Shown one piece after another: positions 35,226-48,099 of a stretch of DNA of 64,000 bases. A model generated the notes under the pieces. It was given only the letters and a program-made list of their open reading frames with translations, made no database searches and was not told the origin of the DNA. Source of the DNA: Strix aluco (Eukaryota; Chordata; Aves; Strigiformes; Strigidae); contig NC_133955.1 in assembly GCF_031877795.1 (NCBI RefSeq), positions 3,844,001-3,908,000 of the forward strand, written 5' to 3'. The position numbers and the translations under genes are program-made. How positions within the stretch are numbered: the stretch's first letter is position 1; every line of letters starts with the position of its first letter.

Positions 35226-38200
35226 TGCCCCCCTCTGCCAGCCGCCCTGCAAAGAGCCACTTCAGGAAGGGAAAATGGCCTGAAGGTGGATGGAAACGCA
35301 GGGGGGGCAGTGAGGAGGCCCCAAGGCTGGGTCCCCCAGAGCCCGGTCTAGCCCGGAGGATGCTTTCCCAGCTCCATGGTCAGCTCCTGGGCTCGGCTGC
35401 TTCCTTCAGTAGCCGTGTTTGCTTCAGAGAGCTGTGGTGACACTGGGCGGTGTCCCCCGCGGGCTGCCCACCTACCTGCTCCATGCCTCAGTTTCCCCAT
35501 CCCTCTTGCAGCGCTGCCTGGGGCCACCCATGGGTGCTGCTTGCGTCTGCAGCGTGTCCCCTGTCGCCTCTCTTCCCAGGAACAGAAGCAGGGGTGAGCG
35601 TGATGTGCTGTCTGGTAGCTAAATTCCTGGAAACTCATCGTCTGCCGCCACCTCCCCCTGCATCGCCCACACCCCTGCACCCAGGACGGCCCCGCGTTGG
35701 CAGAGGGGGGGCATGGGGTGTGGGGGGGAAGGGTCTTGCAGCCCCTTAGGATGCCAATTCCTGGGCTGGATGAACTGAGCAAAAAATAAAAGCATCTGGC
35801 AGGAAGGGTCCTGCTTTGCCGTCAGTGGGAGGGGGGTCCCGGAGCCCTGATGGGGTCAGGGGGGCTGCAGGTCCCATCCCTGCATGTGGTGGGATGAGCC
35901 TGTCCCCACGGGTGGGTTTGGAAAGCTGCCGTGGGGACCTGAGCAAGCAGGAAAAGGAGGGATGTGTCCCGGCACGGGAGGCTGCAGGGTCTGGGGTCGG
36001 TGGTCCCGGGTAATTAAAAGGGTTTGACCCCTTCGGTGCTGGATTTGGGGCCCATCCGGGAGTTTTCCAAGCCGGGTGATGCAACCTCGGCCGAGGTTTC
36101 GGTGCCGTGATGCGAGGGGACACGTCTCCTCCCCAGGGACGGGGCTGGGTTTATCAGGGCGTTCCCTCTGACAGCAGGATTTGGGGAGCCGGGGCTGCTC
36201 TGTGGTGCTTTGGTGTGGATTCTCTGATGTCTGATGCTGTGGTTGTGGGCAGGCTCCTGCCTCTCCCTGTATGTGGGGGGAGGCTGGAAGAGCAAAAGTC
36301 GGAGTTTCTCCTGCCTGTGCACCTGCCTGGTTGTTCTCAGCTCGGCGGGCACCGCTCGGTTTGGGGTTGGAGGTGGCCAAGAGGGTCAGAAGTCCCTGGG
36401 AGGAGGCGAGCACACAACCAGCTCAGTCGCAGCCTGCATTTCCGTAAGGAATTGGGAGAAAGACCAGCTCCTGGCCTTGTCTTTCCCAGGGCACATATCG
36501 CCATCTCCCAAACCCCCCTGGCAGCCCCATCTGGGCTCAGCAGTCCCCGCCTGGGCACCAGAGCATCCCTCCGTCTGTGGCCATGTGGCAAGCTGAGCCT
36601 TCCCGGGAGAGCGCTGGGTCTGATAACAGTAACTGCCATTAGGTGTCACAAGAGCATCAGGTCTTTGCTCTTCCTGGGAAGATGAGCAGTGGCTGGGACA
36701 GGAGGGAGGGGATGGTGAAGTGGCCCTGGGGGTGGCACCTCAGAGCTGGAGAAGTCCTGGGCGGGGGAGATGAGCTCGGACCACATGTCCCTCGTGATGC
36801 CACTGTCATCCCTGGAGGTCACCACCCTTCTGCACCCAGCTGTCCCCTTCCCTGTCACCTCCTGGGTCTCCTGCCCTGGCGCTGGGGACAAGCAGGAGGT
36901 GGCAACAGGTTCCTGCTGTCCCACGCTTGGCCCTTCAATAACCCAGCATGTTTTATTGCACGAAAGCAAAAGCAGCGGCTGCTCTCGAGGAAGCGGCCGG
37001 TGCTGGTGCCTCGCTCAGCAACGCAGCTCCTCCCTGCAACCAGTGTCCTCCCAGTATCCTCCCAGTGCCCAGGAGAAGCCCAGGGCTGAGATTTGCAAAA
37101 ACGTAGCATGTTCCTCCCCGTTCAGGACATTTCCAGCCGTGGAGGCTGCAAGGGCACAGGCGGGTGGGCTCTGGGTGCTCACCTGCGGGAGGGACTTTGT
37201 CCCCTCCTGGGATCCCCCTCTGTGCTCCCTCCCGGCCCCATGCCCCCTCCCACTGCCCCACACCTCAAGCAGGTGCCACACTCTGATAATCTTCCAGAAA
37301 TGTGCAATTCTTCCCCCAAACGCCATTTCTCCTTTTTAATTTTGCAACACGACCTGAAACAAAGCAGCGTCCGGGGCTCAGCACCTCGATAAGGCACCAC
37401 TGGGAAAAAACTTTCTCCCCTCCAACGCCATAAAGCTGATAAAGCCAAAAACACCAGCTTCCCCCTGGGAAGGATGGGAGTGGGAGCTGCCTCGGGGGGC
37501 AGCCACCCCCCTTCCCTCCCGCCAGCCGGAGGGGACGGGGGTGGCCGAGCGGGAGAGCCTCAAGCGCTGGGTTGGGACGGTTTCCCAGCCCCGGGTGACC
37601 TCCCAGCATCACGTCATCCTTCCCTGCTCGGAGAGGCTGAGTTCATGTCTGGCCTCCCCGGAGCTGGGGACTGCGCCTGGCCTGCCCACCCCATCCCTCG
37701 CCCGGACGCCGGGGTGACAGCCACATCCACAGCGCTGGCATCTCAGCTGGGCGCACACCCCGGGTGGGCACTGCATCTCCCCGAGCACCTCTGTGGGATG
37801 TAACGGGGGTGGCCCGGGGCACTGTGCACCCCAGAATCACCCCAAAACCCAGGGTGCAGGACTCGCAGCCTCGAGTCGTCGTGCGGCCGGCGGGGAGGCA
37901 CGGCGAGGGGCTGGCGAGGGGCTGGCGGCGGCAGGGGGATGCTTTCCCCGTGACTCACAGCATTCCTCGCAGGTCAGCAGCGGCCGGAGGACACCCCGAC
38001 AGCCCTCACCGCCCCTGTCCTCTGCCTGAACTCTGCCGGCAAAGCAAACTTCCCCCCCGCGCCGGATGCCGGAGGTCCTTGGCCCCGCAGCTGGGCAGCA
38101 GGGTCCCCCCAGGGTGACCCTGGGCGAGGGTGGGGACGGGTGACAGAGAGCCCACATGGGTATTTGTGCCGGTGAACCAGCCTCTCCACACCCTGAGGGT

Positions 38201-38696
38201 TTCCTCCTCCTCTGGCAGTTCTGCAGAACCCCAAAGAGGAACAGGCTCCCCACAAACACCCCCAGTGTGGCCCCTGCCTGGCTCTGTGCCTCAGTTTCCC
38301 TATGCCGGGGCGAAGGGAAGCAGTGATAACCCTCCGGTGCCATGCGCGGAGGCCAGAGGGTTCCCATTGCTTCTCCCCACCAGCTCCTTTTGCGAACATC
38401 CCACCCCCTTTGCTGCTCAGATTTCCCCCCACCCAAAACATTTTCCTTTATCTTTTCAACTTGAGCCTTTTGAATCCGCTCCTGGGCACCCTCGGGGTGC
38501 TCCCTCCAGCACAACCCTGCGTCTTGCCGCATCCCACCACCCCCAGCCATCCCATCTCGTTGCCATCCAGGTTACATGTCACAAGTGGGTCAGTTCACTG
38601 CTACAGACACCCCTTCCCAGCCAGGACCGGGGCAGGATGAGTGTGGAGGAGCAGAGCAGGCAGCAGCAAAGCGGCTCTGCGGCACGTGAGTCCCCA

Positions 38697-38722
38697 TCGT
38701 GGCCGTGGCCGTGGCCGTGGCC
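38697..38722. repeat. (CGTGGC)n hexamer run
   Basis: Four tandem copies of a GTGGCC-type hexamer. A short simple repeat without a coding context. Confidence 0.8.
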
Positions 38723-38769
38723 CGCCGGCTGCCCCAGTGCTCAGCACACAGGAATGCCGTGAGTTTGCA

Positions 38770-38895
38770 AAGTGGTTTCAGTGAGACGTTATCTAATGGA
38801 GGAGGAGGAGGAGGGCGGATTAAGCCAAACCCACAGCACCGGCTTTCAATTAAACCAGGCGTATTTACGGCTTCTGTGACACAGTAAACACACGC
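38770..38895. promoter_or_regulatory. Candidate noncoding regulatory island D
   Basis: An AT-richer stretch containing GTTATCTAATGG (GATA and TAAT cores), a (GGA)n run, GGATTAAGCC (bicoid-type), CTTTCAATTAAACC and GTATTTACGG. Cores of this sort cluster rarely in the surrounding GC-rich sequence. Confidence 0.25.
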
Positions 38896-41709
38896 TCCGA
38901 GCGGCTGACGGGGTCTCGACCCGGCGTTTCCCCTCTGTGCAAAGGGAGCAGCATCCCGCGGGTGCTCATCCCGTGGCACTGAGAAACCCTCTGGGTTTTT
39001 CATTATTTATCGCCACGAAAAGTGCAGGGAAATGTGGGTGATGCTGTGGTGAGCACTGTGCCCCAGAGCCACCCTGTCTCGGGGAGCTGGCCTGTGGGGA
39101 AGGGGTGTGGGGAGAGATGGAGACCTGAGAGAAGAAACACCCCAGCAGCATCCACGGGATGGGGGAGATGCAGACAGCACCGGGGCTTCGGGTACCGCAG
39201 CAGCACCCTGGGGTGGAGGGAGCTGTGGGCTGATGGGTGGGTGATGCTCAGTGCCAGGCTCAGCCCTCCCTGGCTGCCCAATGGCCTCCCCCCGGCTGCT
39301 CCCCTCCATGTCACTCCTGCACATCCCGGTGCCTCAGTTTCCCCCTGGGAGCAGGGAAGGGTGGAGGTTTTCTGGGTGTGGAGGGAGAAGGGCAAGCCGG
39401 GCGAGCTGGATGAGCCAAGAGAGGATCTCGCAACCACGGCCGGGAGCACCCCACCAGGACACGTGTGCCAGGGCACGCCAGGCATCCCGCCAGCAGCCTG
39501 GCCCTGCCCGGCCGCCTCCACCCGAGATGGGGGAGACAGCACCAAGCCCCTCACCCCACAGCAAAGAGGTCCAGGACCATGCATCCTGCCACCCCAACCC
39601 CAGCGCTGCCGGGCACCCCAGGCTCCCTGAGCCTTTTTGGCCACAGTGGAGGAGACCTGGGCATCGGGCTGATCCCTGGCACTGGGAGATGAGGCCACTG
39701 TGCCCAGGTTGGTGGCACAGAGAGCAGCAAAGCCTCCCAGCCCCACCGTGCCACAGCAGCACCCACACCCCGGGCACAGGCACCTGGCCAGGAGGGTGAC
39801 GGAGGAACCCGGCAAGGCGCTGGGGTGACGTCCCAGCACCGCTGCTGACGTTCGACGGAGGGAAAAGCCCTCCCTAGAGCAAATAAGCGTCTGGGCTGTG
39901 CAAACCCGGCTCGGCGGGTGTCTCCGGGCAGGTATCTGGGTCCCATCTGGCCGCTGTTTACCTGCCCGCTGGAATCCACCCTGCAAACTTCCTCCTGGCA
40001 TGGCCCAGATAAGGCAAAGGAGCCGCGTTCAGCTCCGCGCCGGCCTCGCAGGGAGGACCCCAGCACCCCGGCCTCGCTGCTGACCCTGAGCTGCAATCCC
40101 CTGGGGATGCCTTGGGCCCTGCACAGGACAGTGCTGCGGGCAACAGAGTGGATCCCAACAGGGTTTTGGGGGATGCGAATAGCCACTCCCCAGCCCCTGA
40201 GCCCAGGGCTGAACCCCGTTAATGCCAGCTCAGCACTGAGCACCCCAGGAGCTGCAAAGCGGTGTCGAGGGAGCAGGCAGGTCACGGCATCCCCGTCGCT
40301 GCCTCAGTTTCCCCCTTGGCTGAGTTCGCCTGCCCCACACGTCCCTCCCTGACCCGCGGCGCTGGCTTCTGCAGCATGCAGGGACCTGCTGCCACGCAGG
40401 GAGGGGACCGCGCGGGTGCGTGCCTGGTCATTACGCTGCCTGACTCAGGCAGGACCCTGCCTGCATTTCTCCTGCTGGTGGCTTCAAAGGCAGCCAGGAC
40501 TGCTCAGCCCCTCGGTGCAGACGGGAGCTCCAGGTGTGGGGGGGACTGAAGAGTCCCCAACCCTCTCCCACCCCATCCTGCAACATGCACCGAGGTCCTA
40601 CGTCCACCCCATGGGACAAGGGTGCCAGCGGGTGCCTGGCCATAAGTGCAGCCTCATGGCTCAGCCCCTGGGACCCACCAGCCCTCTCTTGGGTGCTGCC
40701 AAGGATACGAAGGACCCCCGCTCTTCTTGCTCCCCAACTCCAAGTTTGCAAAGGGGAGTTTCCAGCATGGCCCTTGCTATTCAGGTGGCTGGTTGAAGGA
40801 GAAATGAGGCTGAGACCTGACACACTTCATTACACCTTACAGCAAAACATATCCACGCTCTCACTCGTCGGGGTTTGCAGCACTCAGGGCTGTGTGTCCA
40901 CCTCTATGGAGAGGGGAAACTGAGGCAGGGCAAGGAGGTGCCCGCAGGGTGATGCCAGCCAGGTGGGAAGGACGGCAGCAGAGCGGGGAGCAAACCCGGC
41001 CCTGGCCCCACGCTCGCCGGCACGTGTTGTGAAAGCAACTGGTTATCAGAGCGCGAGCGTCAGCTCGGAGAGAGTGGCTTCCAGGAAAGGAAGGAAGTGT
41101 GGGGTCACCCAGCCCCGCTGCCGCCCTTTTCCAGCAAACAGCCCGGGCGTGCTGATAATGGGGCCGTGCCACCGGCCGCGCAGGAATTCGGGGCTGCCGG
41201 CCGCACGCGCTGCCTGAAACACGAGATTTCCCCCTGTTTCCTTGCCCATAAAAGTCAGCCACAGTGCAGTGGCCAGTGCCAAGGCCGCCCGGCTCTTGTG
41301 CGGGACATGGGGCGGCATCACGCGTTGGCAGTTGCCCCAGTTCCACCCCAATGCCTCTTACTGGTGGGAACTGGGAGTCACTGGGCTGGGTTTGCTCCTG
41401 GGCTGCGCTGGGGGTGTGGGAAGGTGCTCAGGGACGTGGTTCCCGCTGGGCACAAGGCAGGTAACCCCGGCGCAAGGCTGAACCGGGATGCGGCAGGGCG
41501 GGGGGGTGCGATGGGGACCTGCTGCTGGGTCCTCTCCCACCACCTCCTGCCCCACACGCAGCCAGAGGCCGGCAAAGCCGCAGAGCATCGGGCTGTGCTG
41601 CTAAAGAACCGGGGCCCTGGAGCAGCGTCAGGGCAGGATTTGACCCCCTGTCACCATCCTGCTGTGCAAAGTGGCCTGGGAGAGAGCAGGGACTGGAGCC
41701 TGGAGCCAG

Positions 41710-41815
41710 CTCCACCCCGATACTGAGAATAATTAGATGATTATGAGATTTGGAAGCAAAGTGCAGATTAATCTCCGATCTCGTTAGTCTGTGTTTTACC
41801 ATCTGCTTTGTAGAG
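41710..41815. promoter_or_regulatory. Candidate conserved noncoding enhancer E
   Basis: A compact AT-rich island with GAATAATTAGATGATTATGA, CAAAGTGCAGATTAATCTCC (an inverted GATTA/TAATC bicoid pair) and CTCGTTAG. No exon signals are seen. The density of homeodomain cores on both strands is the only support. Confidence 0.3.
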
Positions 41816-44800
41816 GCAGGAGAAACCCCCGGGGAGAGCCGGAGTCCCACAGGGCAGCAGGACCCGGGTACATCAGGACATGGGTGCTTTAGGAAACGGG
41901 TGCATCGAGACCCCAGCACGTCAGGACAAGCGGATGCCACCCAAGGCACCAGCTGTCACCCATGGGCGCCCGTCCCAGCCCCGATTCCTGGAAGCCAGGC
42001 TGGATCCGGCTCGGCGCGGGGCAGGGCTGTGCTGGGACTCCTCCTTTGGCCAACAAGGGCAGATGACGGCAGCCAGGGCCCTGCGCTCCCAGGGGCTGCC
42101 GGGAGGGAGATGCCGGGGTTCAAGCTGCAGGGAGAGGTTTATTATAGTTCAGGTGGGGTAAAGAGATGGAGGGATTGGACCAAGGGCACACAGGGGGTCT
42201 GTGGCAGAGGAGGGGACGGCCCCACGTCTCCTGGGCTCCTTGGGGGCTCCCCCCATCTCCTCCACTCGGGATTTTTTTGCCAAGCAGGCAGGGAAGGTGA
42301 AATCTGCCTTTTATTATGCTCGTGCCAAGAGACCTGCGCCTGTGCCAGCAGCCCGGGTGCAGCGTCAGGCCCAGCCTTTGCACCAGGGCTGCTCCGAACC
42401 CCCACACCCAGCGAGGGGAGAGCCCGGTCGCAGGCTGCCCTCATGGGAACGGGGCTGGATTTCTACCAGGATTTCTCCAGGCTGGGGGCAGCACCCTGGC
42501 CCAGCTCCCTCCAGCACCCAGAGCTCCCTGGGGTGACGCTGGGGCAGCGACCAGTCCCCAGGAACCCCCCATGTCCCCAGTGGGGCTGAGCCACCAGTGC
42601 CTGCTTGTCGTGGGCATCACGGGGCGCGGAGGACGGTGCCCCTTCGCCCCCATCACCCCAGGGTGTGGGGGGTCCCAGCGTCCCGCTGAGCAGTGCAAAA
42701 GGGTGAAGGCCAAACCTAATTGCCCATCGCCTATCCCGGGAGTCACCGCTGTGACCCGTCCATCCCATCTCCGCAGCGTCCACCCCACGTGGCAATTCAG
42801 CCTCCTCCAGCTTGGAAACAGCGTCCGGCCTCCCAGGAGCCTCCCGGGAGCCTCCCCTTTTCCAGACAAAACCCTCTCCCGCTCGGCCCACACGCTCCCC
42901 GGCCGCGTGTCGGCTAAAGGCCCGGGAAAAGATGAAAGGGATTTCCCGGCTGACCTCCTCACCCTGCACTATTTGCACCTCCTTTCCTGCACGCAGACAG
43001 ACATTTTTCCCATGCTCAGGGGGTCAGCGCCCTCCCTGCACTCTCAGCCGGAGCAATGCCAGGAATGTACCTGGGAATAGGCAGGGCTTTGCAGGGTGGG
43101 GGGGGAAGAGGAGAGCCAGGCACCCTCTGGTCCCCCATCAGCCACCAAAATAATTTGTATAACTTTTAAAAAGGTGTTTTTCTCAGGCAAACACTCTGCA
43201 GAAAGAAACCTGTTATGCAGGGGCAGGCTGGGGGTGCCTGGGCACCCTGAGCCTTGGGTATAAATATATTTTTTGTCCCCCAAGTGGTGTCAGCCCATGG
43301 TGCTGGTCCCCGGGCTGGATCAGGAGTCCCCAGGCACAGTCAGGGTCTCACCTGGGTGCAGGGTCTGCCCTGGCAGAGCCAAAGGTGCAGGTGCACCCTC
43401 TCAGCCTCCTCTAAACAGCACTCAGGCTGATCCCATCCACCTCTTCTCTGGCTTGCAAACAATTTTTTGCCCTTTCATCTCCTTTTTGGGCTGGAATAAG
43501 CCCATCTTTCCCCTTCAGCCTTGCAGGGCCTCCCTGGTCCCCAGTGCCTCAGTTTCCCTGGGCTAAAACAGGGCGAACAGCCTGTCCCCAGCACACACCC
43601 CCTGGAAGTGGAGCCCCGTTGCCCGCAGCGTGTGCCAGCGTCTCTGCCATCCCAGGGCGGGTCGGATCCTGCAGCTTCCCTCGGTCCAGCCTGGGGGCTG
43701 CCCTTCCACCCTGCGATGATCCCTTCCCAGCTGTGATATCAGAGATGGAGGATAAGAGGGAATAACACAGGAGAAATGTGTTTCCCTCCCCTCCTCCCCA
43801 CCTTGACCTTGCATCACCCAAAATAGTGATAAATGAAATGAAAATGAAGTGTTTTGGGACAAAGCCTGGGCCCTGGCTCAGGTGGCAATGGGATGCCCAG
43901 GTCCGGGGGTGACTCCCATCACCCAGCAGGGTACAAACCCAGTGCCTGGGCACAGCACCCAGCCTGTGCCCCTGCACAGAGCCCCGTGTCCCCGGCTGCC
44001 CCCTCCCCGCTGCTTGTGTCCCCTCTCCCTGCCCCTTTCCCAGTGGGTGGCACAAGCCCTCTCGGAGAAGCGGATTTTCCTGCCTGTGCACAGGGATGAT
44101 CTGGGCGTCTGCAACTGAGGGGAACGGGAGGGACGAAAAAGCTCCTGGGGCTGTGGGAGGACACGGCGGGGAAGCCAGGCTGGGCACCCCAGGACACGCC
44201 ACGCGTGCAGGGGACCAGCTGCTGGGACCTCGCTGTGGAGGGGCTCTCAGGGATGGGACCACGCAGGGGCCGGTCGCTATCACCCCGCTCTGCTTGCTGG
44301 GGATGGGAACGGGCGATGTGTGGCCCGGGGTCCCCACCGTCACCCCGATGCATCCCTCTTTACCCTCCTGCTCTGCAAGAGGGTTTGCTTGTAAACAGCA
44401 GCCCCTGGGTAACACTTTTAATCCCTTGCCTCTTGGCTATTATTCATCCCCAGCTAACCTTAAAGCCTCCCCCTTTTTCTCTGCGAGGCACCCCCAGAGC
44501 AGAGGAAATTCCTCAGCCCTGACGTGATGTGAAACACGAGCGGCTCAGCCCCAGCCACCCCCTTCCCTGCCCCAACCTCGCCGGGCCATTTCCCAACCCA
44601 GGTTTCCCTGTAGCATCCCACTCCCTCCCGTTCCCCCCCCCCTCCTTTTTTCCCCAACCACCCTTTTCTGCTTTAGACATTGTAACCCGAGAGGCTGGAA
44701 ATGCAGTTCCTTTCATCTTCCATTTCCCACATCCTGAGAGTCTGGGGAGAAGGAGCCCACCCAGATGAAGGAATCCCAAATATGTGGCTCCCTCCACCTC

Positions 44801-44911
44801 CCAGATCCCCTCCGCCGCCCCCCGTGCGGCTCCATTCACAAAGCAGATTAGCCATGCTGCCGCCTCCGCGCACACCTCTCCCAAAAAGCCCGCGCTAAAA
44901 GCCAACATATT

Positions 44912-44935
44912 AAAAAAAAAAAAAAAAAAAAAAAA
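44912..44935. repeat. A24 homopolymer
   Basis: An uninterrupted run of 24 A, followed by GTTTACATTAATAAG. No retroposon body or target-site duplication could be recognised upstream, so it is called only as a simple repeat. Confidence 0.9.
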
Positions 44936-46059
44936 GTTTACATTAATAAGAAGAAATCTCCACGTCTGCTCCTCCCAGGGATGGGTCCCAGATTCTCCTG
45001 CTCCACTCGCAGTTCCTGCCACCTTCCTAAACTGGTGGGGATTGGCACCCAAAGGCCCAGGACTGGGGGTGCTGCCTTAGAGGGGTTTCGGGGTGCTCCA
45101 GCACACCAGCGAGGACCTTTCTCACCCCCTGGCCTTGGGTGACTCCAGTGCAGGATGGGATGTGCAGTTCCCAAGCTGTCACCGCTGCGCTGGGGTCTCA
45201 CCTGGGTCTGGGGGGACCCCTGGGACCCAGAGGATGGGGAGGGGAAGCAGCACCCAGCCAGCACCCTGCGGTTCCGCTGGCTCTCAGCATCCATGATCCC
45301 AACCCACGGCTGCGGGGAGAGCCCAGCACCTCCACAGCCCCCCCAGAGCCTCCATGCACCCCGGGATTGGCCGCATCCTGCACAGCGATGCCCATCACCT
45401 GCCCCCCGACAATGCTGGGGAATGCACACACACTTGACAGCATTTCCAAAGTCACCAGTGAGACCCCAGGCACCTTTCAGGTGACTTCAAGCGGGTGACG
45501 GCGCACTGGGGGTGTCCCAACCGCAGCACCCACTGCCTGGCCGAGGGCAGCACCCGCTTCCTCGCCGGTGCAGCCAGGGATTGCTCACTGCGCGTAGGTG
45601 GGAGCATTTTTGCTGGCCCAACTGAGGAAGGTTTCACGCTTTCCCTGAGGACCAGCAGGTCCGTGCCGCCGCTTCACCCCACACCCTGGGCCAGCCGGTT
45701 CTGCGGGCAACCGAGCCCGAGCGGAGGGAGCCACGGGCAGATGCAGCCAAGGTCACGCAATGACTCAAAGCTCATGCTAGGAAAACCACAGCCTTTCTGT
45801 GTCATGGCTTTAATCGCCCCGCAAACCTCCCCTCCCTCCTCCAGGGATGCTGTCCCCTCCAGAGGGGGATGCTCACGGGGCTGATATGGGGTTGTGCTCC
45901 TGGCTTGGCATTGACCTTGCTATTTTGTCTGCGAGACACAGGTGGAAAACTCAATTTTAACCCTCCACAGGCTGCAAATCTGCTCCCCCTCCTCTCCAGG
46001 GACACGTGGGTGGCAAATCGCCTTTATCTCCGCCCTGGGTATTGCCCTGGCCCTCCCCA

Positions 46060-46215
46060 TTTTCACCTATTTACTAATTGTGCTGGCGGGGAAGGCGAGG
46101 AGGAGGAAATACAAAAAGTAAACTGCGAAAGCAACACTGCAGCTCCAAGGGCCCAGCACAGCAATCAAGCGATAAAGCAGTAATTAAGCCTGATTATCAT
46201 GCAAGGCAGCCCCGG
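46060..46215. promoter_or_regulatory. Candidate conserved noncoding enhancer F
   Basis: CCTATTTACTAATTGTG, AAGCGATAAAGCAGTAATTAAGCC and TGATTATCATGCAAGG lie within 150 bp, giving forkhead, GATA, TAATTA and octamer-like cores. It is 3 kb upstream of the PIM1 ATG, a reasonable place for a PIM1 regulatory element (inference). Confidence 0.35.
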
Positions 46216-48099
46216 TTAGACTGGAATGCCGCTGAAGAGCCCGAAAGCTGCCGGGATTGTTTGCAGGGCTGAGAACTGATCTTGTGATGTCTGCTGGGAG
46301 CTCCTCTCCCGCAGACCTGCCACCAGCTCCATGTGCCGCCCTGGGGTCCTGGTTCTCCCCAGGCATGGTCCCGCTTGGGTTTTTCCTCCTTGCGAGCCCT
46401 GTGCAATCTCCTCTGAGCTGCAAACTGCTCTCTGGGAGCTCACGCCAAGCATTGGGTTTGACCCAGGGGTGGAAAGAAGCAGCTGGGTTCAGGGACGCTG
46501 CTGCCTGGTCGGGGCAGGACCTGCAGCCCTTCTTGGACATCCGTGTGTCCACGCAAGTGCCAGGCATGTTAAAAGATGGGGGCTGCTCTCCTGCACCCGC
46601 CGGCCTCCATCCCGGAGGAAGAAGGTTGGGAAAAGGGGTGATCCCTACAGATGAGGCCAAAGCAGGATGGGGTTTGTTTCATGTTGGCTTGAATGTCTGA
46701 CACATCCCAGTGGCCTCGCCCGGGCTGGCAGGGGAAAGGTGAGTACGTGGGATGGGCTGGGGGGGAAGAGGCGGCTCCCAGCCCTGGTTTGGGGTCATTT
46801 GGGGAACAGGGATGCATCTGGGTGGGTTATTCTGGAAAGAGATGGATATGGTTGGGAAACACGGCCGCATCCCCGCTCCGCACGGCCGGGGCATGGAGAA
46901 ACGTCTCCCCACCGCCTCCAAGATGGGGGTTTTTCCCCAACCCAGAGGGGATGCAAAGCCGGCAGGAAGAGGCGGCTGCTGACTCAGTCCCCCCCGGGGG
47001 AAATTCGCAGTTGGGCAGGTTTACGCACAACGATGATTTGGCCCCAGATCATCCAGGTTGCAGGACATGCTGCTCCCTTTGACGCTAATTAGCAGGTTTG
47101 GGCAGAGCGAGGAAGAAGTTTGCACCTCCCAAAGAGGTCAGGGGAAGGCAGCCCCCAGGAAAGCCCTGGCTTTGTTTGTCAATAAAGAGCCTGGGTTTCC
47201 AGGGCAGCCCCTTCGGTACCTTTCATCATCCCTCAAAGAATTTGATAATGAGTTTGGGGCCAGATGCTGAGTCACCTCGGCCCAAGGCTGAGCACCGACT
47301 GGCAGAACCAGTTGTCCCAAATATGCCCAGGCGTCGGGTGGGAATAAGGCAGGAGAAAGGCGCTGCCCGCCCCTCTCCTCCACCCTCAGCTTGCATCACC
47401 GCAAATAATAACAATAATATATTTTAAAATAATTTTAAAAAGGCTGACGGCTGCTGCGTCAGATTCTCCGCACTTTTCCCTGAACAAAAATGTCACCTTC
47501 TGGGTAAAAACCAATGCAGGTTTTCCAGTTTTTAGGTGTTTAGTTGTCTCAGCCCCTGAAAGAGGATGTGCCGCGTTCTCGGTAAATCTAAAAGAGGCAG
47601 CGGTGGTGGCGAGTCCTTCCCGGCCGGCGCGAGGGCTGAGCCGCAGCTCTGTAGCAGACTTCGGGGTTTGCGTTTTGGTTATGGTTTATTATTTTTTTTT
47701 TTAAAGAAATACTAAAGGAGCCGGGCGCTCACCAGCATTTCCAGTAAAGCCCATTCGTTTTCAAGCAATTCATCCCACAAGTATGTGTGGGATGCTGGGA
47801 ACTCCTCGGTCTTGCTCGGGCGCAGGAGCCCAGATGGGCTTCGTCTGGAATAATTCAGCTCCCGGTGGCTGGAGCTCTTTGCTCCACATGCTCATAGAGT
47901 GAGTAATCAGAGACCTCCATCCAGTAAATTATTTATCTTATCTCTGGAACTCGGGGAAGCATCTCAGACAGTGACTTCTGAAGAAAAAAAAAAAAAAAAA
48001 AGGGAAAAAAAAAATTTAAAAAGAGGGTTGTTAGTCAAGAGTCCCCAGCTGGAGTCGCCACTTTTACTAGAAAAGGGAAAAGTTCAGGCAGCGGTTTGC

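Noticed and set aside
39003-40001. 332-codon open frame on the minus strand
   Set aside because: Low-complexity Gly/Pro/Ser/Cys content, overlapped by frames on the other strand, no domain, no promoter or splice context. GC-rich DNA gives such frames by chance.
43549-44415. 288-codon minus-strand frame
   Set aside because: No recognisable motif, intergenic, overlapped by other frames, composition-driven.
44912-44935. Poly(A) tail of a processed retrocopy
   Set aside because: No gene-like sequence upstream and no target-site duplication seen; kept only as a homopolymer.
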